Below are positions 1-8,385 of a stretch of DNA of 64,000 nucleotides, piece after piece. Under the pieces are notes generated by a model that worked only from the letters and a program-made list of their open reading frames with translations, did not search any database and was not told where the DNA came from. Each line of letters starts with the position of its first letter. The stretch's first letter is position 1. Made by a program: the position numbers and the translations under genes. The stretch is from Syntrophobacterales bacterium (GTDB lineage: Bacteria > Desulfobacterota > Syntrophobacteria > Syntrophobacterales > Thermodesulforhabdaceae), in NCBI GenBank assembly GCA_026417655.1, contig JAOACS010000029.1, positions 30,339 through 94,338 of the forward strand. Direction: 5' to 3'.

Positions 1-499
1 TAAAAGACTTTCTCAGAATATTCACTTCGACGTTTGCTACATAGATATAAACAATTTCAAGCCCTATAACGATTACTACGGCTTTGAAAAGGGGGATATG
101 GTCATAAAGGCTCTGGCCGATATCTTAAAGGATCCAGAAATTGCAGATCGAATCTACTTTGCAGGTCATATAGGAGGCGATGATTTTATCATCCTTACCG
201 CACCTAGGCTATCATCCTTGGTATGTCATAGGATTGTATCTAAATTTGAATCAATGCAACTCGAATTCCATGGCCAGGAAGACTACGAAAGGGGTTATTA
301 TGTAGCAAAAAACAGAAGAGGTGAGGAAGAAACCTTTTCCCTTCTCTCGCTTTCCATAGGAATTATAAGCACCGAAATACGCCGTATCGAATCCTTTTCG
401 CAGCTTGCCTCAATAGCCACTGAAGTAAAAAGGGCCGCAAAGGCACAAGCCTCTCTCCTAAAGGGGTCCGTAATATTTAGGGACCGTAGAGCTGGCTAA
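1..499 (+). CDS. GGDEF-domain protein, 3' part (5' end outside window)
   Basis: The reading frame is open from base 2 and has no start of its own; the first in-frame ATG at 98 lies inside the domain. Visible residues match the second half of a diguanylate cyclase domain: a CYIDINNFKPYNDYYG stretch (the metal/nucleotide-binding D and the F-K-x-x-N-D motif) and the signature loop, which reads GGDDF in place of GGDEF. In this family the loop's fourth residue is normally the catalytic Glu, so the D substitution may weaken or abolish cyclase activity; that is inference. The upstream sensory part is not in the window. The gene lies on the same strand as the phn operon, about 150 bp upstream of phnC, and may or may not be co-transcribed. 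Confidence 0.85.
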   Translation, partial: KRLSQNIHFDVCYIDINNFKPYNDYYGFEKGDMVIKALADILKDPEIADRIYFAGHIGGDDFIILTAPRLSSLVCHRIVSKFESMQLEFHGQEDYERGYYVAKNRRGEEETFSLLSLSIGIISTEIRRIESFSQLASIATEVKRAAKAQASLLKGSVIFRDRRAG

Positions 500-582
500 G
501 TCAGGATCCCAGTAAATCTCACCTATTTCTTTGAGTAAACAACAATAGAAAGCAGGCTTTTAACCAAATCGTCATTTCCTAG

Positions 583-600
583 AAATAAAAATTTTTATTT
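583..600. promoter_or_regulatory. 18-bp perfect AT-only palindrome upstream of phnC
   Basis: The 18 bases read identically on both strands and lie 50 bp before the chosen phnC start, in the 151-bp gap after the GGDEF gene. It could be a regulator binding site for the phn operon or simply AT-rich DNA; with no GC in the stem it is a poor intrinsic terminator. No convincing -35/-10 pair was found in this gap, and nothing else was seen in it. Confidence 0.3.
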
Positions 601-650
601 TCCATTATATGCCGCTATTGGGTGTAGCATTTAAGGAAGGGAGAAAACCA

Positions 651-1454
651 ATGACACAAATAAAGGCTACGAATTTATCCATAGGATATAATGGTAAGGT
701 TGTGGTTAAAGAAGTTAACATTGAAGTTACCAAGGGGGAACGGATAGCCATAATAGGCCCCTCTGGGGCAGGCAAGACCACACTTCTCTTGGCATTAAAT
801 GGCACTACCCAGGTTTTGGGTGGTGAACTTTCGGTGCTTGGCATTAACCTAATTAGGCCATCTAAAAGGGATCTTAAATATCTCAGACAAAGGACGGGGA
901 TTATTTTTCAAGCACTCCATCTGGTTGATAGACTCCATGTGGTTGATAACGTCATAAGTGGGATGCTTTATAAAAAACCCCTATGGCGAGCACTTATTAA
1001 ATGCTACACTTCCCGAACAATTGAGGAGGTCTATGAATATCTCAGGATAGTGGGTCTTACGGACTACGCTCTTCAAAGATGTGACCACCTTTCGGGAGGA
1101 CAAAGACAACGGGTTGCAATAGCCCGGGCCCTTGCTCAAAGACCAGAGATTCTTCTTGCCGATGAGCCTGTTTCATCCCTCGATCCAGTTAGTGCCCAAA
1201 CCGTTATGGAGATCCTTCGAGAAACCAACGAAAGGTATGAGATAACCATTATAATGAATCTCCATCAACTCCATTATGCAAAGGAATATGCATCACGCAT
1301 TATAGGGATGAAGGACGGTCAGATTGTCTTTGATGGAACCCCTCGAGAGATAACCCCGGACGTAATCCAGGAAATATACGGGAGTGAGCTAGAGGGATAC
1401 GGACCGGGATTTAATAACAACTATGTCGACTTAAGTCGGGTTGTTCATTGGTGA
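651..1454 (+). CDS. phnC: Phosphonate ABC transporter, ATP-binding protein PhnC
   Basis: ATPase that powers phosphonate import at the inner membrane together with PhnD and PhnE. The 267-residue protein has Walker A GPSGAGKTT near residue 38, the signature [15 protein letters not shown], Walker B ILLADEP and an H-loop NLHQ. The ATG at 651 is preferred over an in-frame ATG at 609 because AAGGAAGGGAG lies just before it and homology begins at once (TQIKATNLSIGYNG). It is the first gene of the phn operon, with phnD following 39 bp downstream. The assignment to PhnC rather than another importer ATPase rests on both the sequence and the phnD/phnE neighbours. Confidence 0.93.
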   Translation: MTQIKATNLSIGYNGKVVVKEVNIEVTKGERIAIIGPSGAGKTTLLLALNGTTQVLGGELSVLGINLIRPSKRDLKYLRQRTGIIFQALHLVDRLHVVDNVISGMLYKKPLWRALIKCYTSRTIEEVYEYLRIVGLTDYALQRCDHLSGGQRQRVAIARALAQRPEILLADEPVSSLDPVSAQTVMEILRETNERYEITIIMNLHQLHYAKEYASRIIGMKDGQIVFDGTPREITPDVIQEIYGSELEGYGPGFNNNYVDLSRVVHW

Positions 1455-1493
1455 TTTTTTAACCTCAAACAATTATATAGGGGGGTAAGGGCC

Positions 1494-2381
1494 ATGAAAA
1501 GAGTCGCCTTTACAGTTCTTTTTATTAGCCTAGCATTGTTTACTACATGGGGATGGAGCGCATCGTCTATTCCAGCCGATTGGCCAAAGAAACTCGTATT
1601 TGCCGTAGTACCTACCGAATCGGCAGCTAACATGAAGGAACACTGGGGATCATTGGTTGCCTATCTCGAAAAAAAGCTTGGGATTCCTGTGGAATTTATG
1701 GTTGCCAATGATTACGCAGGGGTCATTACCGCAATGCAGTTTCAACATGCCCATCTAGCCTATTTTGGTCCCAAGTCATATATTGAGGCGGCGCTCCGAG
1801 CCAATGCAGAAGCCTTTGCTAAAGAAGTAGGGGAAGAAGGTGTCCCAGGATACCATGGCCTTATAATAGCCAGAAAAGACTCTCCCATTAACTCCATTGA
1901 AGATGCAAAGGGTAAAATATTCGCCTTCGTAGATCCAAACTCCACCAGTGGAACCCTTGTTCCTATGGTTTACTTCATAAAGGAGAAGAACATTGATCCC
2001 GATAAATACTTCTCTAAGGTGATCTACTCAGGAAGTCATGAAGCCTCTATCCTAGCGGTAAAAAGCGGAAAGGTTGATTTGGCCTCTACTAATGATCTAG
2101 ATCTAAAAAGAGGAGAGGGGAAGATGTGGCAAACAGAAAAAGATTTCAAGATATTGTGGAAGTCTCAGCTGATACCTGCCTCTCCCATGGCCTATCATAA
2201 GTCACTTCCCGATTCTCTAAAAAAGGCCCTTAAAGAAGCCATCCTCTCTTTCAATGATCCAGAAGGATTAAAGAAATTAAAAATAAAAGGCTACGTGGAG
2301 GCCTCTGATGGAGACTACGATCCCATACGAAAAATAAACGAAGTGAAAAAAGAGCTCGACCAGAAGAAAAAATCAAACTAG
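1494..2381 (+). CDS. phnD: Phosphonate ABC transporter substrate-binding protein PhnD
   Basis: Periplasmic binding protein that captures phosphonates and delivers them to PhnE. The 295-residue precursor has a typical Sec signal peptide (MKR, hydrophobic core, cleavage probably after WSA). The mature part shows PhnD/SsuA-type hallmarks: FAVVPTES near the start, a Y-L-E-K-K-L-G segment, AYFGPKSYIEA, and an S-x-T-S-G-T ligand loop (DPNSTSGTLVP). A GGGGGTAAGG sequence precedes the ATG. It lies between phnC and phnE in the canonical order. Confidence 0.93.
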   Translation: MKRVAFTVLFISLALFTTWGWSASSIPADWPKKLVFAVVPTESAANMKEHWGSLVAYLEKKLGIPVEFMVANDYAGVITAMQFQHAHLAYFGPKSYIEAALRANAEAFAKEVGEEGVPGYHGLIIARKDSPINSIEDAKGKIFAFVDPNSTSGTLVPMVYFIKEKNIDPDKYFSKVIYSGSHEASILAVKSGKVDLASTNDLDLKRGEGKMWQTEKDFKILWKSQLIPASPMAYHKSLPDSLKKALKEAILSFNDPEGLKKLKIKGYVEASDGDYDPIRKINEVKKELDQKKKSN

Positions 2382-2425
2382 GCGAGGCGGAATGGGTAAA
2401 AATCCAAGGAGCAAAGAGCCTGATT

Positions 2426-3283
2426 ATGTCCATTGAGGATCTCAAACGCCGGATATCCCCCTTCACCCCTTTCAACCTCTTTATAGTTGGCTGTTTCATT
2501 CTAATTGGCTTCTGGAGTTGGAAAGGAACGGATATGAAAATCTCCGATCTGATTAAAGGATGGCACAACATGATAGTCTACATAGCTGGAAACCCGCAGA
2601 TCCCCGATAGCGGATTTCTACCGCCCAATATAACCAAGAGAAATATATTCCAATACCTCGGTGCCATGGTTGAAACAGTTCAAATGGCCTTTCTTGCTCT
2701 TGTTATATCCGTAATAATAGCCTTTCCTTTATCATTTCTAGCTGCAATGAACACTGTTGAATTGTTGATCCCAGGAAATGGAGTATTCCAAAAAGCTATC
2801 CGTTCCTGCCTATACTGGACAGTAAGGATAATTGCCAACTTTGCCCGATCTATAAACGAGATGGTATGGGCTCTCATTTTTGTATCAGCTGTAGGATTAG
2901 GTCCAATGCCGGGGATCCTCGCTCTTGGTGTCCATACCTCAGGAGTGTTAACAAAACTTCTTGCAGAAGGAATTGAAAATATACAGCCTGGACCGATAAC
3001 CGCCCTTTCTTCGACCGGCGCTGGCTTTTTAAAGGTGATCCGATTTGCCGTCATTCCACAAATTATGCCCTTCTTTGTTTCCATGACTCTTTATAGATTT
3101 GAGTCAGATGTTCGCTCGGCAACTATCCTAGGACTTACAGGAGCTGGGGGAATAGGTATGTATCTTTATGACAATCTAAGAGGCTATAACAACAAAGACG
3201 TTACAACAATCCTTATCATTATCGTTATTACCGTAGCTTTAATAGATAAACTCTGTGCCCTAATTCGTGCCCGATATACCTAA
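2426..3283 (+). CDS. phnE: Phosphonate ABC transporter permease PhnE
   Basis: Inner-membrane channel subunit of the phosphonate importer. The 285 residues contain several hydrophobic spans: one near 18-32, several in the middle (AFLALVISVIIAFPLSFLA) and one near the C terminus (ILIIIVITVALI). The cytoplasmic coupling loop of importers is recognisable around ALSSTGAGFLKVIRFAVIPQIMP. An AAGGAG lies about 14 bases before the ATG, which is rather far, so the exact start is less certain than the gene. The length is normal for PhnE. Confidence 0.92.
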   Translation: MSIEDLKRRISPFTPFNLFIVGCFILIGFWSWKGTDMKISDLIKGWHNMIVYIAGNPQIPDSGFLPPNITKRNIFQYLGAMVETVQMAFLALVISVIIAFPLSFLAAMNTVELLIPGNGVFQKAIRSCLYWTVRIIANFARSINEMVWALIFVSAVGLGPMPGILALGVHTSGVLTKLLAEGIENIQPGPITALSSTGAGFLKVIRFAVIPQIMPFFVSMTLYRFESDVRSATILGLTGAGGIGMYLYDNLRGYNNKDVTTILIIIVITVALIDKLCALIRARYT

Positions 3284-3292
3284 GGAGAAACC

Positions 3293-3793
3293 ATGAAGAA
3301 TCTCACTATAAAAGAGGCAAAAAAGGAGGATCTACCAATAATACTTCGATTATACAGCTACTTGGATCTCGAAGATAGCGATCCCATACTCCCTCAGGAA
3401 AAGGCAGCATCAATCTTCAATCGGATCGCCTCCTATCCCTTCTATCATATTTACTTGGCTTTCCTTGATGATGAGCCTGTTGGAACCTTTTCCATTCTAG
3501 TAATGGACAACCTCGGCCATGGGGGAAGACCTATAGCGATTTTAGAAAATATCGTGGTTGAAGAAGCCTTTAGAGGGAAGGGTATTGGAACAGTCATGGT
3601 TCATTACGCCATGAATGTCGCAAAAGAAAAGGGATGCTACAAAATCATGTTCTCAAGTAACCGTAATCGGCATAGAGCTCATAAGTTTTATGAAAGATTA
3701 GGGTTCAAAATACACGGCTATAGTTATGAAATAGAGGAGATAGGTGATGTACCTAAATTTACAGGAACTTCAGGAAGCAGTGACCTACCTTGA
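3293..3793 (+). CDS. GNAT-family N-acetyltransferase in PhnO-like position
   Basis: A 166-residue GNAT fold: an N-terminal LTIKEAKKEDLPIILRL start, the acetyl-CoA pyrophosphate loop RGKGIG (about residue 100) and a C-terminal HKFYERLGFK motif, all typical of the superfamily. In several phn operons a GNAT protein, PhnO, acetylates aminoalkylphosphonates; this gene lies inside the operon between phnE and phnG, so that role is plausible but not shown by residues. It starts 9 bp after phnE with an AAGGAGAAACC ribosome site and overlaps phnG by 47 bp, which suggests translational coupling. It could equally modify another small molecule. Confidence 0.85.
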   Translation: MKNLTIKEAKKEDLPIILRLYSYLDLEDSDPILPQEKAASIFNRIASYPFYHIYLAFLDDEPVGTFSILVMDNLGHGGRPIAILENIVVEEAFRGKGIGTVMVHYAMNVAKEKGCYKIMFSSNRNRHRAHKFYERLGFKIHGYSYEIEEIGDVPKFTGTSGSSDLP

Positions 3794-4178
3794 AAATTTT
3801 GAAGTGGAAAGAATTCTAAAACTTATCGAGAAACTACCTATAAGATTTGTCCGCAAGCCATCGAGTGGTGTTGTTATGATGACTTTGACGGACACCTTCG
3901 ACACCCCCTTTCATATCGGAGAGATACTAGTTACAGAGGTAGAGGTGGAACATAACGGTATCAAAGGCTATGGGATGGTCTTAGGCCAAGACAAAGATAG
4001 AGCATTTATAAGGGCAGTTCTGGAATTTCTAGAATCTTCCGAAGCCTATGATGTGATTAAAGAAAGCATTAGAGTGATTCTCACCAATGCATGGAAACGA
4101 GAAAAATTGGAGCGAAGCAAATACGAAAGTCTAATAGATCTTTCTCGAGTTGAATTCGATATTCTCCCTGGGAGATAA
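3747..4178 (+). CDS. phnG: C-P lyase core subunit PhnG
   Basis: PhnG works with PhnH, PhnI and PhnL in making ribose 1-methylphosphonate 5-triphosphate from ATP and phosphonate, within the PhnGHIJ core complex. The 143-residue protein shows the family pattern of an N-terminal helical part, a central VMMTLTDTFDTPFHIGEILVTE strand-rich core with E-V-E-V, and GYGMVLGQDKDRA near residue 75. The ATG at 3747 is preferred over the GTG at 3744 because GAGGAG lies at better spacing. The start lies inside the preceding acetyltransferase gene. Confidence 0.88.
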   Translation: MYLNLQELQEAVTYLENFEVERILKLIEKLPIRFVRKPSSGVVMMTLTDTFDTPFHIGEILVTEVEVEHNGIKGYGMVLGQDKDRAFIRAVLEFLESSEAYDVIKESIRVILTNAWKREKLERSKYESLIDLSRVEFDILPGR

Positions 4179-4183
4179 AATTT

Positions 4184-4780
4184 ATGGTCAAGGCCAGGAA
4201 AGATGTCCTCCTAGATCCCATCATTCTACACCACTTGGTCTTTAGAAGGGTTCTTGAAGCCATATCAAGACCGGGAACTATTATGGAACTGCCAGTAGCC
4301 AAAACCGGAGAGGATTGCCTTCTTTTAATCCTAGAAAGTCTCTACGACAACAATAACACCTTTGCTGTGATCAGTGTAGAAGAGAGCTATAGAAAGATGT
4401 GGTCTGAAAATATCAAGATTCGAACAAGAAGTTTGGAGACATCCGTAGAAGAAGCTGACTTTGTGGTTTTCCCAGATGGAAAGGGTAAAGGAATGCTTTC
4501 CCAAGTACGGAGAGGTAATTATCTTTATCCAGAACTAGGGGCTACGGTATTTTTCCTCATAGAAGGATTATCGGACAATAGGGGTATACCCCTGAAAATT
4601 TCTGGTCCAGGAATAAAGGGTGAATCCATCATCGCCCTCAATGGAATAGGGAAGGAAGATCTTGAGATACTACAAGAGCTTAACAAAGAGTTTCCCTTAG
4701 GAGTAGAAAGTATATTTATAGACAAAGGGGGTCGGTTCCTTACTCTTACTCGCGCCGTTAGGGTTGAGATAGGAGCCTGA
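4184..4780 (+). CDS. phnH: C-P lyase core subunit PhnH
   Basis: Core subunit of the C-P lyase complex; it forms a dimer at the centre of PhnGHIJ and has a PLP-transferase-like fold without the cofactor site. The 198-residue protein carries the PhnH hallmark FRRVLEAISRPG (about residues 17-28), a G-A-T-V-F-F-L-I-E segment and a C-terminal FPLGVESIFIDKGG-type stretch that is well conserved in the family. It sits 5 bp after phnG and 2 bp before phnI. Confidence 0.9.
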   Translation: MVKARKDVLLDPIILHHLVFRRVLEAISRPGTIMELPVAKTGEDCLLLILESLYDNNNTFAVISVEESYRKMWSENIKIRTRSLETSVEEADFVVFPDGKGKGMLSQVRRGNYLYPELGATVFFLIEGLSDNRGIPLKISGPGIKGESIIALNGIGKEDLEILQELNKEFPLGVESIFIDKGGRFLTLTRAVRVEIGA

Positions 4781-4782
4781 AA

Positions 4783-5889
4783 ATGGGATATGTTGCTGTA
4801 AGTGGTGGACTAGAGGCCATTGAACAGTCCAATATTCTCTTCAATATTGAACGTTACAAAGGAAAGTCCAGACCCTTAGAGGTCTCTCAGGTTAAAGAAC
4901 AGCTATACCTTCTTGTTGATCGTGTAATGGGCGAAGGGGGGCTTTATTCCCCCGAACTTGCATCAATCGCTATAATCCAGAGTGGGGGAGATACCTTTGA
5001 GGCCTCATTACTACTTAGAGCTCATCGAGTAACCCTTTCAAGACTTACTACCTCCCTCCCTATAACCACAGAAAGAATGAGAGTAATTCGTAGAATTTCC
5101 TCAGCCTTTCAAGAAATTCCAGGAGGTCAGATACTTGGTCCTACGACCGACTACACTATACGCTTACTTCAAATGGAACTTCTTATATCACCTGAAGAAG
5201 AATGGACCAAATATAGAGCACTTTTAGAAGATGCTAACATACGATTAAAAAACATTCCCCGCTCTTTTCCAAAGATAGTAAAGATCCTTAAAGAAGAAGG
5301 ACTTATAGAAGAACCCGAAAACCAAGCTTCAGGCGAACCACCCTTTGACATTACAAAGCACTCTTTAACCTTTCCTGCTCCAAGATCAGCTATTCTTCAA
5401 TCTCTTGCGAGAGGGGAAACGGGAGGACTACTCCTTCTTGCTTACTCTAGCATGCGAGGATATGGAAACATCCATCCAACCCTTGGAGAACTGAGAGTTG
5501 GTTACGTGCCTCTTATAATCGCTCACCCTCACAATGGTAATCCCTACACGGTAGGAGAGATAAAGGTCACAGAGGCTGAGGTTATATCTCGCTACGAAAC
5601 TGCCGAGGGACTTCCCCGGTTCTCAATGGGCTATGGCGCATGCTTTGGCCAAAATGAAATAAAGGCCATATCGATGGCTATCCTTGAAAGATGTGTGCGA
5701 ACAAAAAATCCAAAGGCACCTGCTGAAGATCAAGAATTTGTGCTGTCCCACATTGATGGGATTGAATCCATGGGTTTTTGCAATCATTGGAAATTACCCC
5801 ATTATGTCGATTTTCAATCGGATCTAGATAGACTTAGAAAGGCTCAGAACAAGTGGAGAGCGAGTAAGAAACCATATGAAGAGGCTTGA
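4783..5889 (+). CDS. phnI: C-P lyase core subunit PhnI
   Basis: Nucleosidase-type subunit of the C-P lyase core; PhnI displaces adenine from ATP to give the ribose triphosphate that receives the phosphonate. The 368-residue length matches the family. Recognisable pieces are the N-terminal YVAVSGGLEAIEQSN, the MVGEGGLY-like MGEGGLYSPELA near residue 45, the long central GYGNIHPTLGELRVGYVP and GYGACFGQNEIKAISMAIL, and a C-terminal DHVDYVTFM-like HYVDFQSDLDRLR. It overlaps phnJ by 14 bp. Confidence 0.92.
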   Translation: MGYVAVSGGLEAIEQSNILFNIERYKGKSRPLEVSQVKEQLYLLVDRVMGEGGLYSPELASIAIIQSGGDTFEASLLLRAHRVTLSRLTTSLPITTERMRVIRRISSAFQEIPGGQILGPTTDYTIRLLQMELLISPEEEWTKYRALLEDANIRLKNIPRSFPKIVKILKEEGLIEEPENQASGEPPFDITKHSLTFPAPRSAILQSLARGETGGLLLLAYSSMRGYGNIHPTLGELRVGYVPLIIAHPHNGNPYTVGEIKVTEAEVISRYETAEGLPRFSMGYGACFGQNEIKAISMAILERCVRTKNPKAPAEDQEFVLSHIDGIESMGFCNHWKLPHYVDFQSDLDRLRKAQNKWRASKKPYEEA

Positions 5890-6739
5890 TCACATAGAAA
5901 TGTTCTACAACTTTGCCTTTATAAATGATGAGGTTAAAAGGGAAGTCAGACGAGCTATATTCAAAGCTATAGCTATTCCCGGTTATCAAGTGCCCTTCGG
6001 TTCCAGGGAGATGCCCTTTGCAAGAGGTTGGGGGACTGGTGGCATCCAAATTACCCTCTCGATAATTACCCCTACAGATGTGCTAAAGGTGATAGATCAG
6101 GGGAGCGATGAGAGTGTAAATGCTGAAAACATAAAAAGGTTTGTGGCAAGAGTCTCTCCAGGAATAGGAATAACAACAGATACCACCCAAGCAACAATTA
6201 TTCAAACCCGCCACCGTATCCCTGAAGAACCGATGAGAAGCGATCAGATCTTAGTTCTTCAGGTACCCTATCCGGAAGCCCTTAGAGAAGTAGAGCCATC
6301 AGAAGTGGAAACCAGAAGAATGCATGCGGAAGGGGATTATGGTCGGATGTGGCTTTATCTTTATGAGGACATAGTTCGATTTGGTGAAGTTAGGATAAGT
6401 TATCGCTATCCCGTAAGGGTCAATGAACACTATATTATGGATCCAAGCCCTATTCCAAGATGGGATGTTCCAAAACTTAACATGGCAGAGTCCCTCTTTC
6501 TATTTGGGGCAGGAAGGGAAAAGCGTATCTACGCTGTTCCACCCTTTACGAGGGTAGAGCCTCTTACTTTCGAAGATCATCCATTTAGAATTGAAAATTT
6601 TAATGGGGCGAAGTGTAAACTCTGTGGTTCCTTTGATACATACCTTAACGAAATAATTATGACCGAAGCCGGAGAAAGAATATTCCTTTGTTCCGATACT
6701 TCCTACTGTAAGAAACGAAGAAAACAATTAGGAGTTTGA
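5876..6739 (+). CDS. phnJ: C-P lyase, radical-SAM subunit PhnJ
   Basis: Radical S-adenosylmethionine enzyme that cleaves the carbon-phosphorus bond of ribose 1-phosphonate 5-phosphate, releasing the alkane and the cyclic phosphate. The 287-residue protein has the conserved glycine region AIPGYQVPFGSREMP near residue 35 (the family's glycyl-radical site) and, near the C terminus, cysteines spaced exactly C-x2-C-x21-C-x5-C (CKLC ... LCSDTSYC), the pattern described for PhnJ's 4Fe-4S cluster and catalytic cysteine. All key residues are present, so it should be active. A 65-bp gap separates it from phnK. Confidence 0.95.
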   Translation: MKRLDHIEMFYNFAFINDEVKREVRRAIFKAIAIPGYQVPFGSREMPFARGWGTGGIQITLSIITPTDVLKVIDQGSDESVNAENIKRFVARVSPGIGITTDTTQATIIQTRHRIPEEPMRSDQILVLQVPYPEALREVEPSEVETRRMHAEGDYGRMWLYLYEDIVRFGEVRISYRYPVRVNEHYIMDPSPIPRWDVPKLNMAESLFLFGAGREKRIYAVPPFTRVEPLTFEDHPFRIENFNGAKCKLCGSFDTYLNEIIMTEAGERIFLCSDTSYCKKRRKQLGV

Positions 6740-6804
6740 CTTTCTAAAAGTTTTCCCGAAGACCTCAAGATTTTTAATCTCAATGTAAAGGGAGCGAATA
6801 GAGG

Positions 6805-7680
6805 ATGGAACCGCTTCTAAGAGTCGAAAATTTAACTGTTTTTTTCGGTAAAGAATGTAATCACTGTCTGAAAACAACAGGCCCCAAAATGGAAACAAAC
6901 AGATGTAGAGCGTGTGGAACCATCGTCGCCTGTCAAGACGTAAGCTTTGACCTTTTTGAAGGAGAATCTCTAGGAATTGTTGGAGAAAGCGGTTCGGGAA
7001 AAAGCACTCTTATAAATGTCTTACACTTCAAGACACCTGCTAAGGGTTCAATGTTTATTAGATCCGAATTTTTGCCGTCTTCGCTAAAAGCCTTTTTAAG
7101 TAACCATAGGGATGGTTATTGGAGTAAGAACCTTCTTTCCATCTCTCCTTACCACAAAAAGAGACTTCGTGAAGCCATCATGGGTATAGTTTATCAACAA
7201 CCTTCGCTAGGCTTGCGTATGGAGGTAAGCGCAGGCGGAAACATTATAGAAAGGTTACTTGATGCTGGTTGGCGCCATGTAGGGCTTATGCGTACTAAGG
7301 CTTCAGAACTCCTAAATAAAACGGAGGTTCCTCCGGAAAGAATGGATGAACCTCCCCGAGTTTTTAGTGGTGGAATGCAACAACGAGTTCAAATCGCTAA
7401 AGCTCTAGTCCATACCCCCCTTTTGCTTCTTCTCGATGAGGTTACAACAGGCCTAGATCTCTCTGTCCAGGCCCGTGTGCTTGATCTCATCCGTAATCTG
7501 AAAAATGAGTTTGGTTTTTCTATGCTGGTGGTCTCTCATGATCTTAACGTTGTAAAAATCCTTTGCGAACGGACCATTGTAATGAGATACGGTAGAATAG
7601 TAGAGGCAGGTCTTACAGATCAAGTCTTTGCTGACCCCATACATCCCTACACACAGCTATTAGTTGCCTCAAGGCTTTAG
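6805..7680 (+). CDS. phnK: C-P lyase ATPase subunit PhnK
   Basis: ABC-type ATPase that binds the C-P lyase core; it is not a transporter subunit. The 291 residues contain Walker A GESGSGKST (about residue 65), signature FSGGMQQRVQIAKAL, Walker B LLLLDEV (V in place of the usual P) and an H-loop VVSHD. Between the first strand and Walker A is an insertion with cysteines at 18, 21, 34, 37 and 43 (two CxxC pairs), which looks like a metal-binding knuckle. The insertion makes it longer than the shortest PhnK proteins. It is followed by phnL 9 bp downstream. Confidence 0.9.
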   Translation: MEPLLRVENLTVFFGKECNHCLKTTGPKMETNRCRACGTIVACQDVSFDLFEGESLGIVGESGSGKSTLINVLHFKTPAKGSMFIRSEFLPSSLKAFLSNHRDGYWSKNLLSISPYHKKRLREAIMGIVYQQPSLGLRMEVSAGGNIIERLLDAGWRHVGLMRTKASELLNKTEVPPERMDEPPRVFSGGMQQRVQIAKALVHTPLLLLLDEVTTGLDLSVQARVLDLIRNLKNEFGFSMLVVSHDLNVVKILCERTIVMRYGRIVEAGLTDQVFADPIHPYTQLLVASRL

Positions 7681-7689
7681 GAGAAGGGT

Positions 7690-8367
7690 ATGATGCTTCA
7701 GGTTATGGATCTTTCAAAAGTCTTTTTACTCCACCTCCTTGGTGGAAAGGAGATAAGGGGTTGCGAAAATGTTTCCTTTAATGTGGATGAAGGGGAATTT
7801 CTCCTCATAAAGGGTCCTAGCGGAAGCGGCAAGAGTACCATCTTAAAATGTATCTATAGATCCTATTTGCCAACAAAAGGTGATATCCTCTATCACTCAA
7901 AAAAATTTGGGAAAGTGAACTTAGCTTCGATCTCCGACAGAATGGTGATAGAATTAAGGCGCTCCGAGATTGGCTACGTTTCTCAGTTTCTCAATGTGAT
8001 CCCAAGAGTTCCCGCTTTGGAAATTGTTCTAGAACCACTAATTCAAAACCATTCCATCCTAAAACGAGAGGCTAGGAAACGGGCTGAAGAACTTTTGGAA
8101 CGGTTAAATATTCCTAGACAGCTCTTTGATGCCTACCCAGCTACCTTTAGTGGAGGTGAACAGCAGCGGATAAACATAGCAAGAGCCCTTATTTCAAACC
8201 CTAGGCTTTTGCTATTGGATGAACCAACCTCTTCATTAGACGAAAGAAATACAGCCACAGTTATAGAGTTACTTAAAGAGATTAAAAACCAAGGCACGAG
8301 CATCATAGGTGTTTTCCATGATCATCAGACAGTAATGCCCTTTGCAGATAAGATCTTTTCAATATAA
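7690..8367 (+). CDS. phnL: C-P lyase ATPase-like subunit PhnL
   Basis: Second ABC-type ATPase of the C-P lyase complex, known to bind PhnK-associated core and needed for activity in vivo. The 225 residues show Walker A GPSGSGKST, signature FSGGEQQRINIARAL, Walker B LLLLDEPTSSLD and a final GVFHDHQ H-loop, all intact. Two adjacent ATGs (7690 and 7693) follow AGGAGAAGGG; either may be used. It resembles LolD-type ATPases, but its place between phnK and phnM makes PhnL the clear choice. Confidence 0.9.
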   Translation: MMLQVMDLSKVFLLHLLGGKEIRGCENVSFNVDEGEFLLIKGPSGSGKSTILKCIYRSYLPTKGDILYHSKKFGKVNLASISDRMVIELRRSEIGYVSQFLNVIPRVPALEIVLEPLIQNHSILKREARKRAEELLERLNIPRQLFDAYPATFSGGEQQRINIARALISNPRLLLLDEPTSSLDERNTATVIELLKEIKNQGTSIIGVFHDHQTVMPFADKIFSI

Positions 8368-8385
8368 CAAAAGGAGGCAAAAACT

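Noticed and set aside
609..650. Earlier in-frame ATG as the start of phnC
   Set aside because: Homology begins at the ATG at 651, which has a strong ribosome site; the 14 extra residues look unlike the family.
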